Source: Acidobacteriota bacterium
GTDB lineage: Bacteria > Acidobacteriota > Vicinamibacteria > Marinacidobacterales > Marinacidobacteraceae
Direction: 5' to 3'
Length of the DNA stretch: 52,228 bases
NCBI GenBank assembly: GCA_028877265.1
Contig: JAPPGX010000114.1
Location: 1-52,228, forward strand
Shown: piece by piece, positions 25,428 through 34,235 of the stretch
How positions within the stretch are numbered: the stretch's first letter is position 1
Layout of the letters: each line of letters begins with the position of its first letter
Translations under genes and position numbers: made by a program
Notes under the pieces: generated by a model
Databases searched by the model: none
What the model was told of the DNA's origin: nothing
Seen by the model: the letters and a program-made list of their open reading frames with translations, nothing else

Positions 25428-28055
25428 ATGGCCGAAGCGACGCTGCTGCTGGTGGACGGCAACAACCTGCTGTTCCGGTCGTTCTTCGCGATGCCCCGGC
25501 TGACCCGCTCGGACGGCCTGCCGAACGGCGCCCTGCACGGCTACGTGGCGACGCTGAGGAAGATCCTGCGCGAGGAGGCTCCTGAGTACGCCGCGGTGGC
25601 CTTCGACGCCCCGGGCCCCACCTTCCGTCACGAGGCCTATCCCGAATACAAGGCGAACCGGCCGGAGATGCCGCCGGAACTGGCGCAACAGGTGCCGTTC
25701 ACGCGGGATCTTTCGCGGGTGCTGGGAGTGACGGTGGTCGAGATCGCCGGGGTGGAAGCGGACGATGTGATCGGAACCCTGGCGCGGGCCGGAAGCGGCA
25801 GAGGGTACCGGGTGTTGGTCGTCTCCGGCGACAAGGACCTGCTCCAGCTCGTGGACGACCGGATCAGCGTCGTGCCGCCGGCGGACACCGCCCAGCGGCT
25901 CGATCGCGCCGGTGTGGAGGCGAAGCTCAGCGTGCCTCCGGAGCGGGTGCCGGACTACCTCGGACTTGTCGGTGACTCCGTGGACAACATTCCCGGGGTT
26001 CCGGGTATCGGTCCCAAGACCGCCGCGACCCTCATCGCTTCCTTCGGTGGGGTCGAGGAGATCCTGGCGCACACGGGCGAGATCTCGCGCAAGCGGACGG
26101 CGACCCTGCTCGACGAGCACGCCGCCTCGGCGCGGCTTTCCCGGGAGCTTGCCCTGCTTCGCCTGGACGTGGACGTTCCCGAAGCGGGGGAGCGACTCCA
26201 GGGGCTTCGCTACGAAGGCCCCCAACTGGAACACGCCCGCAAGCTCCTCGAGGAGCTCGAACTCCGCACCCACGCCCGGGACCTGTCGCCGGCCCCGCCG
26301 GCGCGCCTCCCCGATGTACGGACGGCCGCCGGACCGGAGGATGTGGTTCGCCTCCTGGATCGCGCCCGGGACGCGGGACGGCTCTCGGTGCATGCGACGT
26401 TCGGTCCGGCGCGCGGCCGCGACCCGGCGCCCCTCACCGCACTGGGGCTCGCCTCCACTGCCGGAGAGGGAGTTCTGGTGGTGGTCGGCGAGCGCCTCGG
26501 CGAGCGGGATCTGGTGGAGGCGTTCCGACCCGCGCTCGCGGATGGCGTGGCGCTCGTCGGGCACGAGGTCCAGCCCTTCGTCCGCTGGTGGCTGGAGCAG
26601 GGCGGAAGCCTGCCCGGGGTAGCGCATGACTCGCAGGTGGCGGCCTGGCTCCTCAACACCACCCGCCGGGCGCAGGGGTTCGGCGACGTGCTCCGCGACT
26701 ATGTCGGCCTTTCGCTACCGGAGGCGGAAGCGCCACCGGCGAGCCTGTTCGGCACCGCCGCGCCCGACAGGCGCATCGCGATCGCGGCGGCCTGGCAGCA
26801 CCGTCTGGCTGAAAAGCTGGACGACGTCCTCGAAGCCGAGAAGCTCACGGGTGTCTTCCGGGACATCGAGATGCCGCTCCTGCCGGTGCTCGCCCGTATC
26901 GAGACCCGCGGCATCTGCCTCGACAGCGAGACCCTGCGCGGCCTCAGCAAGGACCTCCAAACCCGGCTCGAGGAGTTGACGGCTCGGATCCACGAACTGG
27001 CGGGGACCCCGTTCGACATCCAGAGCCCCAAGCAGCTCGGGGAGATCCTCTTCGACAAACTGCAGCTCCCCCAGACCGCGAAGACCCAGAAGACCAAGCG
27101 GGCCTCGACGCGCGCCGGCGTTCTCGAAGAGCTGGCGGGCTACCACGAGGTGCCCCGTCTGGTGCTCGAGTACCGCGAGGTCGCCAAACTGAAGAGCACC
27201 TACGTGGACCCGCTGCCCGAACTGGTGGCGCCGGGGACCGGGAGGCTGCACACCCGGCTCCACCAGGCGGTCGCCGCCACCGGACGGCTCTCGAGTACGG
27301 ACCCCAATCTCCAGAACATTCCGGTTCGCTCCGACCTCGGCCGTCAGGTCCGGAAGGCGTTTGTGGCCGCTCCGGGAAAGCGCTTGCTGTCGGCGGACTA
27401 CTCCCAGATCGAACTGCGCATCCTGGCGCACCTGAGCCGCGACCCCGTGCTCATCGAGGCGTTCCGGTCCGGGGAGGACATCCACGCCCGGACTGCCAAC
27501 GAAGTCTTCGGCGACTTCGGACTCAGCCCGGGGGAAGCGCGCCGCCGGGCCAAGATCGTGAACTTCTCGGTCATCTACGGCAAGACTGCGTTCACCCTCG
27601 CCAAGGAAATCGGCGTTTCCACGGGAGAGGCGAAGGCCTTCATCGATGCCTACTTCGACCGCTACGCGCGGGTCCGGGACCTGATCGAATCCATCCGCGA
27701 GGAAGCGCGCACGACCGGCCGCGTCACGACGCTCTTCGGCCGCCAGCGGCACATCCCCGAGATCCGCACTACCCAGCGCGCCCGCCGCGAGGCCGCCGAA
27801 CGCATGGCGGTGAACGCTCCGATCCAGGGGACCGCTGCCGATCTCATCAAGATCGCGATGCTCGGCGTGGACCGGGCGCTCCTGCCGACCTCGGGAGTCG
27901 TCCTGCTCCAGGTCCACGACGAACTGCTGATCGAGGTGGACCCGAGCGAGGCGGACGCCGTCGGCGAACTCGTCCGCCGGGAAATGGAATCGGTCGCGGA
28001 GCTTCGCGTCCCCCTGGTCGCCGACGTCACCATCGCGGACTCCTGGGAACACTGA
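25428..28055 (+). CDS. polA: DNA polymerase I (proofreading domain degenerate)
   Basis: 875 aa. Residues 1 to about 300 are the 5'-nuclease (LLLVDGNNLLFRSFFAMP, DKDLLQLV, GDSVDNIPGVPGIGPKTA). Residues about 305-480 occupy the 3'-5' exonuclease place but lack the usual motifs: exo I D-x-E is replaced by RLSVHATFG and exo II by GHEVQPFVRWW, so proofreading is probably lost, as in Thermus- and Bacillus-type enzymes. The polymerase domain is intact: motif A DYSQIELRIL near 658, motif B RRAKIVNFSVIYG near 705, motif C QVHDELLIEV near 829. ATG 25428 is chosen because homology begins at MAEATLLLVDGNN. Confidence 0.97.
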   Translation: MAEATLLLVDGNNLLFRSFFAMPRLTRSDGLPNGALHGYVATLRKILREEAPEYAAVAFDAPGPTFRHEAYPEYKANRPEMPPELAQQVPFTRDLSRVLGVTVVEIAGVEADDVIGTLARAGSGRGYRVLVVSGDKDLLQLVDDRISVVPPADTAQRLDRAGVEAKLSVPPERVPDYLGLVGDSVDNIPGVPGIGPKTAATLIASFGGVEEILAHTGEISRKRTATLLDEHAASARLSRELALLRLDVDVPEAGERLQGLRYEGPQLEHARKLLEELELRTHARDLSPAPPARLPDVRTAAGPEDVVRLLDRARDAGRLSVHATFGPARGRDPAPLTALGLASTAGEGVLVVVGERLGERDLVEAFRPALADGVALVGHEVQPFVRWWLEQGGSLPGVAHDSQVAAWLLNTTRRAQGFGDVLRDYVGLSLPEAEAPPASLFGTAAPDRRIAIAAAWQHRLAEKLDDVLEAEKLTGVFRDIEMPLLPVLARIETRGICLDSETLRGLSKDLQTRLEELTARIHELAGTPFDIQSPKQLGEILFDKLQLPQTAKTQKTKRASTRAGVLEELAGYHEVPRLVLEYREVAKLKSTYVDPLPELVAPGTGRLHTRLHQAVAATGRLSSTDPNLQNIPVRSDLGRQVRKAFVAAPGKRLLSADYSQIELRILAHLSRDPVLIEAFRSGEDIHARTANEVFGDFGLSPGEARRRAKIVNFSVIYGKTAFTLAKEIGVSTGEAKAFIDAYFDRYARVRDLIESIREEARTTGRVTTLFGRQRHIPEIRTTQRARREAAERMAVNAPIQGTAADLIKIAMLGVDRALLPTSGVVLLQVHDELLIEVDPSEADAVGELVRREMESVAELRVPLVADVTIADSWEH

Positions 28056-28077
28056 GGGGGTTCGGGGCCGAACGCGG

Positions 28078-28848
28078 CTACGCGTACATCGCGCGCAGGA
28101 CATCCCGAATGTCCGGCGCGCCGCGGAGGATCCCGGTCTCGGCGAAGGAGATGAAGTCCGGCGGAATACCGTGGACGGCTTCCGCCAGGGAGCCGGCGAT
28201 CGCGGCCAGGGTGTCGGCGTCCCCACCCAGGGAGACCGCGTTCCGGACCGCCTGCTCGAAGTCCGCCGCCTCGAGGGCGCACACGATCGCCTCCGGCACC
28301 GTGCGTTGACAGGTCTCGTTGTACTCGTAGGTCTCGCGGATGGACGCGATGTCCCGGGAGAGGTCGTATCCGTAGGTCTCGGCGATTGCTGCCGCGATCG
28401 ATCCGGGCGCTGCTCCCTGGAAGGCCAGCCAGATCGCGTGGGTGGTGGCCCGGGCGCCCTTCATTCCCTCGGGATGGTCGTGGGTGATCCTCGTGACCCG
28501 GTCGGCGGCGGCGAGCGCGTCGGCCAGGGGCCGGTCGCGGTTCAGGAAGGCGGCCGGCGAGATCCGCATGGCCGCGCCGTTCCCGTAGCTTCCGTAGGGG
28601 GCCGGCGTTTCCTCGTGGATCCACCGGCCGAACCGCCCACCCCAACTGCAGTCCGGATAGCGGCGGCACCAGGCCTGCATCGTGGCCGCGGGACCCTGTC
28701 CGTTCAGCAGGGTGTCGGCGACGGCGGCCGTACAGACGGTGTCGTCGGTGAAGTGGCACCCGGGCCCGAAGAACTCGAACTCCGTGGAACGGAAGTCCCC
28801 GAACTCGTAGCGGGAGCCGACGAAGTCGCCGATGACCGCGCCGTACAT
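28078..28848 (-). CDS. ADP-ribosylglycohydrolase (DraG family)
   Basis: 256-aa Mg-dependent hydrolase of the DraG/ARH fold, removing ADP-ribose from proteins or nucleic acid or cleaving related conjugates. The metal motifs are clear: GDFVGSRYEF at residues 7-16, FTDDT at 33-37 and C-terminal GGDADTLAAIAG. THDHPEG and AAMRISPAA are also family features. ATG 28848 starts five bases after the stop of the CoA-transferase gene, with AAGGG upstream, so it belongs to the same operon. It is convergent with polA. No ADP-ribosyltransferase is visible in the window. Confidence 0.93.
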   Translation of the reverse strand: MYGAVIGDFVGSRYEFGDFRSTEFEFFGPGCHFTDDTVCTAAVADTLLNGQGPAATMQAWCRRYPDCSWGGRFGRWIHEETPAPYGSYGNGAAMRISPAAFLNRDRPLADALAAADRVTRITHDHPEGMKGARATTHAIWLAFQGAAPGSIAAAIAETYGYDLSRDIASIRETYEYNETCQRTVPEAIVCALEAADFEQAVRNAVSLGGDADTLAAIAGSLAEAVHGIPPDFISFAETGILRGAPDIRDVLRAMYA

Positions 28849-28853
28849 CGGGG

Positions 28854-29636
28854 TTAGCCCTTCAGGTAGATACGGTCGGGGTCGAGTTCCTCCCGGAGCA
28901 GGCGGAGCATCGCCTCGTCCGGCGCCTCGGTGGCGCCGAGTGAGGAGGACACCTTGAGATCCCAGCCGGTGGCCTCCCGCACCTGCTCCAGCGTCACGCC
29001 CGGGTGGACCGATTCGAGCGTCATCTCCCGGGTCCCGGCGTCGAAGCCGTAGACGCCGAGATCGGTGATGACCCGGGCGGGCCCGCCGCCGGGAGCGCCC
29101 ATCGCCCGGCGGCTGGTCCCGCCCTCGGCCCACCCCACGGTGGTGCGGAAGTCCAGTCGCTCCACGAACTTTCTCCGGTCCTGCCGGGCGATGACCACGG
29201 TCCGGCGCGCGTTCAGGGCGATGTCGGGCGCCCCCCCGGCGCCGGGAAGCCGCACCCTCGGATGGTCGTAGTCAGGCCCTACCACCGTGGTGTTGAGGTT
29301 CCCGTAGCGGTCGATCTGGGCGGCGCCCAGAAAGCCCAGGTCGGTGCGCCCGCCCTGCAGGAAGTAGAGGAACGTCTCCGCCATGGGGAGCACCTGGGCG
29401 GCGCCGCTGACCAGGCACGGATCGCCGATCGAGATCGGCAGCCGGACGGGCCGGGCGCCGAAAACGCCGGACTCGTAGATGAGGTGGCAGCGCGGCGCGT
29501 GGAGCCGGAGCGCGAGCTGGACCGCCAGGTTGGGAAGTCCCACCCCGACGAACACGCAGTCCCCGTCCCGGACCTCGCGGCAGGCGGCGAACACCATGAT
29601 TTCCGCCCGCGTCGGCGCGCCCGCCCCGCTCGTCAC
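28854..29636 (-). CDS. CoA-transferase family I, subunit B (IpdB/GctB-like)
   Basis: 260-aa second subunit of a heterodimeric CoA-transferase or related CoA-thioester hydrolase. GDCVFVGVGLPNLAVQLA, HLIYESGVFGARP, GFLGAAQIDRYGNLNTT and TDLGVYGFD are family blocks. It is closer to the IpdB group (steroid ring degradation) than to acetoacetate CoA-transferase, but no other steroid-catabolism genes are visible. The substrate is therefore open. Start GTG 29636 overlaps the subunit A stop as GTGA. The frame is open further upstream inside subunit A. Confidence 0.88.
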   Translation of the reverse strand: MTSGAGAPTRAEIMVFAACREVRDGDCVFVGVGLPNLAVQLALRLHAPRCHLIYESGVFGARPVRLPISIGDPCLVSGAAQVLPMAETFLYFLQGGRTDLGFLGAAQIDRYGNLNTTVVGPDYDHPRVRLPGAGGAPDIALNARRTVVIARQDRRKFVERLDFRTTVGWAEGGTSRRAMGAPGGGPARVITDLGVYGFDAGTREMTLESVHPGVTLEQVREATGWDLKVSSSLGATEAPDEAMLRLLREELDPDRIYLKG

Positions 29637-30529
29637 CGGTAGTCCCCGTAGTCCACCGGGCCCGCGAGGCGCGGACCCGGGCGGAGGCGGTCCTGCGTCA
29701 CCTCGCCCAGCCGGGTGAGATAGGCGGCCCGGTCCGGAAGGCCGTGCACCCATTCGTCGAGATACCGCTCTAGCTCGGCGGGATCGCGGGTGATGCGGTC
29801 CCACGCCAGGTAGGCGGCGTTGTCCCGGTCGTAGTAACCCTGAACGAAACTGGGGTGGGCGCTCCACGGCTCTTCCACGACCGCGTCCACCACGACCGAG
29901 GGGATCTGGGTGCGATTGGGATCGGCGCGCACCACGTCTTCCGGGACGATCTCCTCGACCACCACGATCACCCGGCGGGCGGCGAAGGCCGCTTCCCGCT
30001 GGGCGCCCACCAGACCCCAGATCTGCGTATTGCCCTGGGAGTCGGCTCGCTGGGCGTTCACGATGGCCACGTCGGCATGAAGCGCCGAAACCGCGTCGAG
30101 CGTTTCCCCGGTGAACGGGCAGACGACCTGCTTCAGGTGTGGATTCACCCGGGGCAGGTCGGTCCCCCGGTAACCGCGCAGCGGGAAGAAAGGGAGGCCC
30201 GAAGCGGCCGCCTTGTAGCGGCAGAGCAGCCCGAAATGGGAGTACTCCTCGATTTCGAGAGGCCCCGGATAGGCCCGTTCGACCGCCCGCCGCACGGCGT
30301 GCAGCGAGCCCACGCCCGGGTTGCCGAGCCAGCCGAAGATGAGTTTGCGGGCGGCGCCGGCGGCCACCATCTGGTCCATGAGCAGGTCCGGCGTCAGGCG
30401 CACGAGAGCGAGGTCGCGCCGCCGCTGGCGGATGATTTCGTGTCCGGCGGCGAACGGGATCAGGTGGGTGAACCCCTCCAGCACGACCGTGTCCCCGTCG
30501 CGTACGAAGCGGCTCACCGCCTCCTGCAT
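29633..30529 (-). CDS. CoA-transferase family I, subunit A (IpdA/GctA-like)
   Basis: 298-aa first subunit. LEGFTHLIPFAAGHEIIRQ (about residues 17-35), NPGVGSLHAVRRAVE and the IEEYSHFGLLCRY block (about 93-105) are typical of the IpdA group, in which a Glu of that block is thought to be catalytic. The ATG at 30529 has AAGG eight to nine bases upstream. Related proteins start about six residues earlier (SKVLTM), but that part has only a CTG here. Likely first gene of the unit IpdA-like > IpdB-like > ADP-ribosylglycohydrolase. Confidence 0.88.
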   Translation of the reverse strand: MQEAVSRFVRDGDTVVLEGFTHLIPFAAGHEIIRQRRRDLALVRLTPDLLMDQMVAAGAARKLIFGWLGNPGVGSLHAVRRAVERAYPGPLEIEEYSHFGLLCRYKAAASGLPFFPLRGYRGTDLPRVNPHLKQVVCPFTGETLDAVSALHADVAIVNAQRADSQGNTQIWGLVGAQREAAFAARRVIVVVEEIVPEDVVRADPNRTQIPSVVVDAVVEEPWSAHPSFVQGYYDRDNAAYLAWDRITRDPAELERYLDEWVHGLPDRAAYLTRLGEVTQDRLRPGPRLAGPVDYGDYR

Positions 30530-30610
30530 GGTCAGGACCTTGGACTCGGACAGGTTGCGTCGCCTCGTCGACGGATTATCCGCCTGCCGGAACCCGCTGA
30601 GCGTCCCCGG

Positions 30611-31618
30611 CTACCGGTGCTGCCTGAGCCACGCGCGTAGCGCTTGCGTCTCTTCGCCGGCCGCCGGGTCGCGTTCTGTCTGCCAGAGCCGGGTCTGCAC
30701 CACGAAGCGGTCCATGTCGTCCGGCGGCGTTTCCTGTTCGAGAATGCGGCCTACCTGACTGCGGAAGAAGCTGCCCCAATGTGGCTGGCGGCCGTCGACG
30801 TCCGTGAAGCCGTACTCCCTGGCCAGGCCCCAGCTCGAGAAGAGCCCGCCGCTCTTCCCGCCGACGTTCGGATCGGCGGCGAGGGCCGCCACCGCGCGCC
30901 CGACGAAGGCGGGCGTTTCGGATTCGGCGAAATAGGGATCCTTCCCGATCGCCTCCCGCCAGTTCTCTTCGGTCACCCCGAAGTGGTCGAGCACGGCCTC
31001 GGAACGAAGGAACCCGGGAGTGAGAGCGAGAGCGGTCACCCGATGCGCGTGCAGGTCGGCCGCCATCGCGGTTGCGAGCCGGATGACCGCGTTCTTCGCG
31101 AGGTCGTAGAAGAGATTGCCGCGATACCCGAGCGTGTCGCCGTCGGTCACCTCCACGATCAGCCCGGAGCCCTGTTCCACCATGAGCGGCGCGCCGTGGC
31201 GGCTCGTGATGACGTGGGTGTGGACGGCCCGCTCGAGGAGGGTCTGCCCCTTCGAGATCGAGAGCTTCCAGAAGGGCGATCCCCACTCGGTGAGCGCGTC
31301 GCCGCCCCAGATGTCGTTCACCAGGACGTCCAGACGGCCGGAATCGGACCGGACCCGCGCAAAGAGTCGTTCGACCTCCTCCTCGACGGTGTGGTCCGTC
31401 CGCACCGCGATCCCCCGGCCGCCCTCGGCGGTGACCCGTTCCGCGGTCTCCTCGAGCGTCTCCGGTCGTCCGGGTGTCGCGGGCCGGCCCCGGACGCTGC
31501 GGCCGGTGCAGTAAACCGTGGCCCCCGCGGCCCCCAGCATGCGCGCGATCCCGCGTCCGGCGCCGCGGGTGGCGCCGGCCACGACGGCTACCTGGTCGCG
31601 GAGGGGTCTGTCGGGCAT
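30611..31618 (-). CDS. SDR-family oxidoreductase (DHRS1-like)
   Basis: 335 aa, longer than the usual 250. Rossmann motif AGATRGAGRGIA at residues 14-25; YDLAKNA supplies the Tyr-x3-Lys pair at about 171-175. The canonical Ser position is VEVTDGDT, with Thr or Asp instead of Ser, and the NNAG motif is VNDIWGG. This matches the DHRS1-like SDRs, whose substrates are poorly known. The C-terminal 80 residues hold the family's extra region (PHWGSFFRSQVGRIL). It starts 13 bases after the stop of the aminotransferase gene and probably lies in one transcript with it. Confidence 0.88.
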   Translation of the reverse strand: MPDRPLRDQVAVVAGATRGAGRGIARMLGAAGATVYCTGRSVRGRPATPGRPETLEETAERVTAEGGRGIAVRTDHTVEEEVERLFARVRSDSGRLDVLVNDIWGGDALTEWGSPFWKLSISKGQTLLERAVHTHVITSRHGAPLMVEQGSGLIVEVTDGDTLGYRGNLFYDLAKNAVIRLATAMAADLHAHRVTALALTPGFLRSEAVLDHFGVTEENWREAIGKDPYFAESETPAFVGRAVAALAADPNVGGKSGGLFSSWGLAREYGFTDVDGRQPHWGSFFRSQVGRILEQETPPDDMDRFVVQTRLWQTERDPAAGEETQALRAWLRQHR

Positions 31619-31630
31619 GCGGCGGAGGAA

Positions 31631-32944
31631 CTAGGAAAACGCGGAGAGCAGGCGGCGGCCGATCTCCGCGAGGTCGTCACGGGGGATTGTGAGCGGGGGA
31701 GCGAGCACCACCAGGTCCCCCTGTCCCTCGGGTCCGCCGACCGGGTACACCAGCAAGCCACGTTCCCAGGCGGATGCGGCGAACTGCCGGGCCGAACGCC
31801 CTCCGGCGCTTTCCGGACGAAGCGCGATGCCCGCGAGCAGCCCGCGGACCCACCACCCCTCGACGGCCGGTTCGCCTCCGAGGGGTTCGAGAGCGGTGCG
31901 GAACGCGTCCTCCAGGGACGCCGCGCGCGCCACCAGCTCTTCGTCGCGGATGATCCGCAGCACTTCCCGGACGACCGCAGCGACCACCGGATGGTGCGAG
32001 AACGTGAACCCGTGCCGGAAATCCGGCGCCACCGCCTCGGCCACCTCGGGCTTCGCGACGACCGCCCCCCCGGGGAGGAAACCGGAGGTCAAGCCCTTGC
32101 CGAGGACCACGATGTCCGCGTCCACGCCGGCATGCTCCGACGCCAGGAAGCGCCCGGTCCGGCCGCACCCGCTGAGAACCTCGTCCGCGATGAGCAGGAC
32201 GCCCGCTTCGGCGGTCGTGCGGCGGGCCGATCGCAGGTAGTCCTCCGGCGGCGCGAATCCTCCGGCCGACGCGCCGAGCACCGGCTCGACCAGGACCGCC
32301 GCGGCGCTTCCCGCCGCGCTCTCGACCGCTCGGTCGACTTCGGAGGCGCAGGCGACCTCGCATTCCGGATACCGGAGGCCGAGCGGGCAGCGCGGGCACC
32401 AGGGCGCGGCCACGAGCGGCATGTCCGCGAGCAACGGGAGGTAGGGAGCCCGGAGCGCGTCCCGTCCCGATACCGCGAGCGCTCCGAGGGTGTTGCCGTG
32501 ATAGCCGGGTCGTTGCGAGACGATCCGGTGGCGCTCGGGATGGCCGCCGGCCAGCGCGTGGGTGCGCGCCAGCTTGATCGCGGTCTCGACCGCCTCCGTG
32601 CCTCCCGGGGTGAGGTAGACCTTGGCGTCCCGGTAGGCCGGAGGCAGCGAATCGACGAGCAACGCGGCGGCCTCCTCCATGGCCGCGGTGGTGAACTGGG
32701 CGCCGTGCACGTACGCCACGTCGGTGAGCTGGTCTGCGGCGGCCTGGACAACCTCCGGCCGTCCGTGTCCCACGCTGATCGTGAGCGCGCCGCCGCAGGC
32801 GTCCAGCCAACGGCTGCCGTCGTCCGCCTCGATCCAGGCGCCGACCGCGCGTTTCGCGACTCGATAGGTGCGCTCGAGATCCCGGTAGAAGACGGAGCTG
32901 TCCGGATACCGGAAGAACGGGGCTTCTTCGGGGAACGCGGTCAT
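31631..32944 (-). CDS. Class III (PLP-dependent) aminotransferase
   Basis: 437 aa, fold-type I. The PLP Lys is in VLGKGLTSGFLPGGA near 280, with LLIADEVLSGCGRTG upstream holding the ring-binding Asp. GGTEAVETAIKLAR binds the phosphate. WCPRCPLGLRYPECEVAC near 175-190 is a cysteine-rich insertion found in some omega-aminotransferases that act on diamines or taurine-like compounds; whether it binds metal is unknown. The start ATG 32944 overlaps the HAD stop as ATGA. Confidence 0.9.
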   Translation of the reverse strand: MTAFPEEAPFFRYPDSSVFYRDLERTYRVAKRAVGAWIEADDGSRWLDACGGALTISVGHGRPEVVQAAADQLTDVAYVHGAQFTTAAMEEAAALLVDSLPPAYRDAKVYLTPGGTEAVETAIKLARTHALAGGHPERHRIVSQRPGYHGNTLGALAVSGRDALRAPYLPLLADMPLVAAPWCPRCPLGLRYPECEVACASEVDRAVESAAGSAAAVLVEPVLGASAGGFAPPEDYLRSARRTTAEAGVLLIADEVLSGCGRTGRFLASEHAGVDADIVVLGKGLTSGFLPGGAVVAKPEVAEAVAPDFRHGFTFSHHPVVAAVVREVLRIIRDEELVARAASLEDAFRTALEPLGGEPAVEGWWVRGLLAGIALRPESAGGRSARQFAASAWERGLLVYPVGGPEGQGDLVVLAPPLTIPRDDLAEIGRRLLSAFS

Positions 32945-33597
32945 GGTGCGGCGCCCGCTTCCAGCAGGAAGCCGGGGAGGTCCCCGATGGTTGGCAGCAA
33001 CACGTCCGGGGTCGCCGACCGGAGCATTGCCTCGTGACTGAAGTTGCTCACGATGGCGGCGGTCTGCGTGCCGGCGCTCTTTCCCATGGCGACGTCTTCC
33101 GGCCGGTCCCCCACGTAGAGCGCGTTCCGCGGATCCACGCCGAGCCGGGAAAGAGCGAGGAGAAGTCCCTCGGGATGGGGCTTCTTGTTGCGCGTGTCCT
33201 CGAAAGCCACCAGAGCGCCGAAGCGATCCCCAAGTCCCAGTCGGTCGAGGTCCTCGTGAAACCGCTGCCGGTCGGCGCTCGTGACCACCCCGAGCCGGAG
33301 TTCCCGGCCCGCGAGGGCGTCCAGGGTCTCGGAGACGTGCGGCAACAGATCCACCAGGTGGCTGCGCTCGAGGTACTTCTCGCTCCAGATGGCGCCGGCT
33401 TCGCCCCAGCGGCTCTCCGGAATCCCGAGCTGCCGGTAGGTCTCGTGCCAGTCGGGCCGGTAGGTGGCCTGGTAGCGCGCTTCGTCCATCCGGATTCCGA
33501 AATGCTCGAACACCGAAAGCGAGGCGTGGCGGGTGGTGGCGAAGCTGTCCACCAGGGTGCCGTCCCAGTCGAAGAGGACGGCGGAGACGGTGGGCAT
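32941..33597 (-). CDS. HAD-family phosphatase (phosphoglycolate-phosphatase-like)
   Basis: 218 aa, HAD subfamily IA. Nucleophile motif LFDWDGTLVDS at residues 8-18 (Asp10 and Asp12), motif II VVTSADRQR, Lys in RNKKPHPEG and motif III YVGDRPEDVAMG. A helical cap (about 19-85) fits phosphoglycolate phosphatase or beta-phosphoglucomutase-type members. ATG 33597 is chosen because it precedes the nucleophile strand directly; upstream residues do not resemble the family. It leads the unit HAD > aminotransferase > SDR. Confidence 0.88.
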   Translation of the reverse strand: MPTVSAVLFDWDGTLVDSFATTRHASLSVFEHFGIRMDEARYQATYRPDWHETYRQLGIPESRWGEAGAIWSEKYLERSHLVDLLPHVSETLDALAGRELRLGVVTSADRQRFHEDLDRLGLGDRFGALVAFEDTRNKKPHPEGLLLALSRLGVDPRNALYVGDRPEDVAMGKSAGTQTAAIVSNFSHEAMLRSATPDVLLPTIGDLPGFLLEAGAAP

Positions 33598-33674
33598 GCG
33601 ACGCGGGAGCGGAGCGAGCCTACCCCAGGAACGAGCGGCCCCGCGTCCCTTCCCGACGGGTAGAATCCGCGCCG

Positions 33675-34205
33675 ATGCTGACGTGCCGCGCCTCCTTCCT
33701 GGAGACCGGAATCCCGGCGATCGGCCGCCTGGAATTGCTGAGTGCCGACTACGGTCTCGCGGCCATCCTGTTCTGCGACGAACGCCGTTCCCGCGCTTCC
33801 GCGGCCTGGCGCCGGCGGAACGTCGGGTCCGCGGTCCCGGCAATCCCCGGGGAACACGACCTCTACGCACGCGAGATTCGCGAATACCTTGCCGGCGACC
33901 GCCGCGAGTTCACGATTCCGCTGCACCGGACCGGCACCCCGTTCCAGCACGCAGTCCTCGATGCGGTGGCGAGCGTGCCGTACGGCGCCCGCGCCACTTA
34001 CCAGGACATCGCCCGCGCGGTGGGGAACCCCGCGGCCTGCCGGGCGGTCGGCGCGGCGAACGGCGCGAATCCCCTGCCGCTCGTCATCCCCTGCCACCGG
34101 ATCGTCGGCGCGTCGAACAAGCTGACCGGATACGGCGGCGGCCTCGACGCCAAGCACTGGCTGCTCTCCCTGGAATCCCCGGCCCGGCTCGCCCTGGCAT
34201 CCTGA
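33675..34205 (+). CDS. ogt: Methylated-DNA-[protein]-cysteine S-methyltransferase
   Basis: Suicide repair protein for O6-alkylguanine, 176 aa. The acceptor is Cys140 in VIPCHRIVG, and the helix-turn-helix region TYQDIARAVGNPAACRAVGAANG binds DNA. It is the stand-alone Ogt type without an Ada regulatory domain. It starts 77 bases from the divergent HAD gene; a promoter between them was not resolved. The lipoprotein cyclophilin follows 30 bases downstream. Confidence 0.93.
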   Translation: MLTCRASFLETGIPAIGRLELLSADYGLAAILFCDERRSRASAAWRRRNVGSAVPAIPGEHDLYAREIREYLAGDRREFTIPLHRTGTPFQHAVLDAVASVPYGARATYQDIARAVGNPAACRAVGAANGANPLPLVIPCHRIVGASNKLTGYGGGLDAKHWLLSLESPARLALAS

Positions 34206-34235
34206 GCGGGTCCGCTTTTCTCTCCCCAGACTGAC

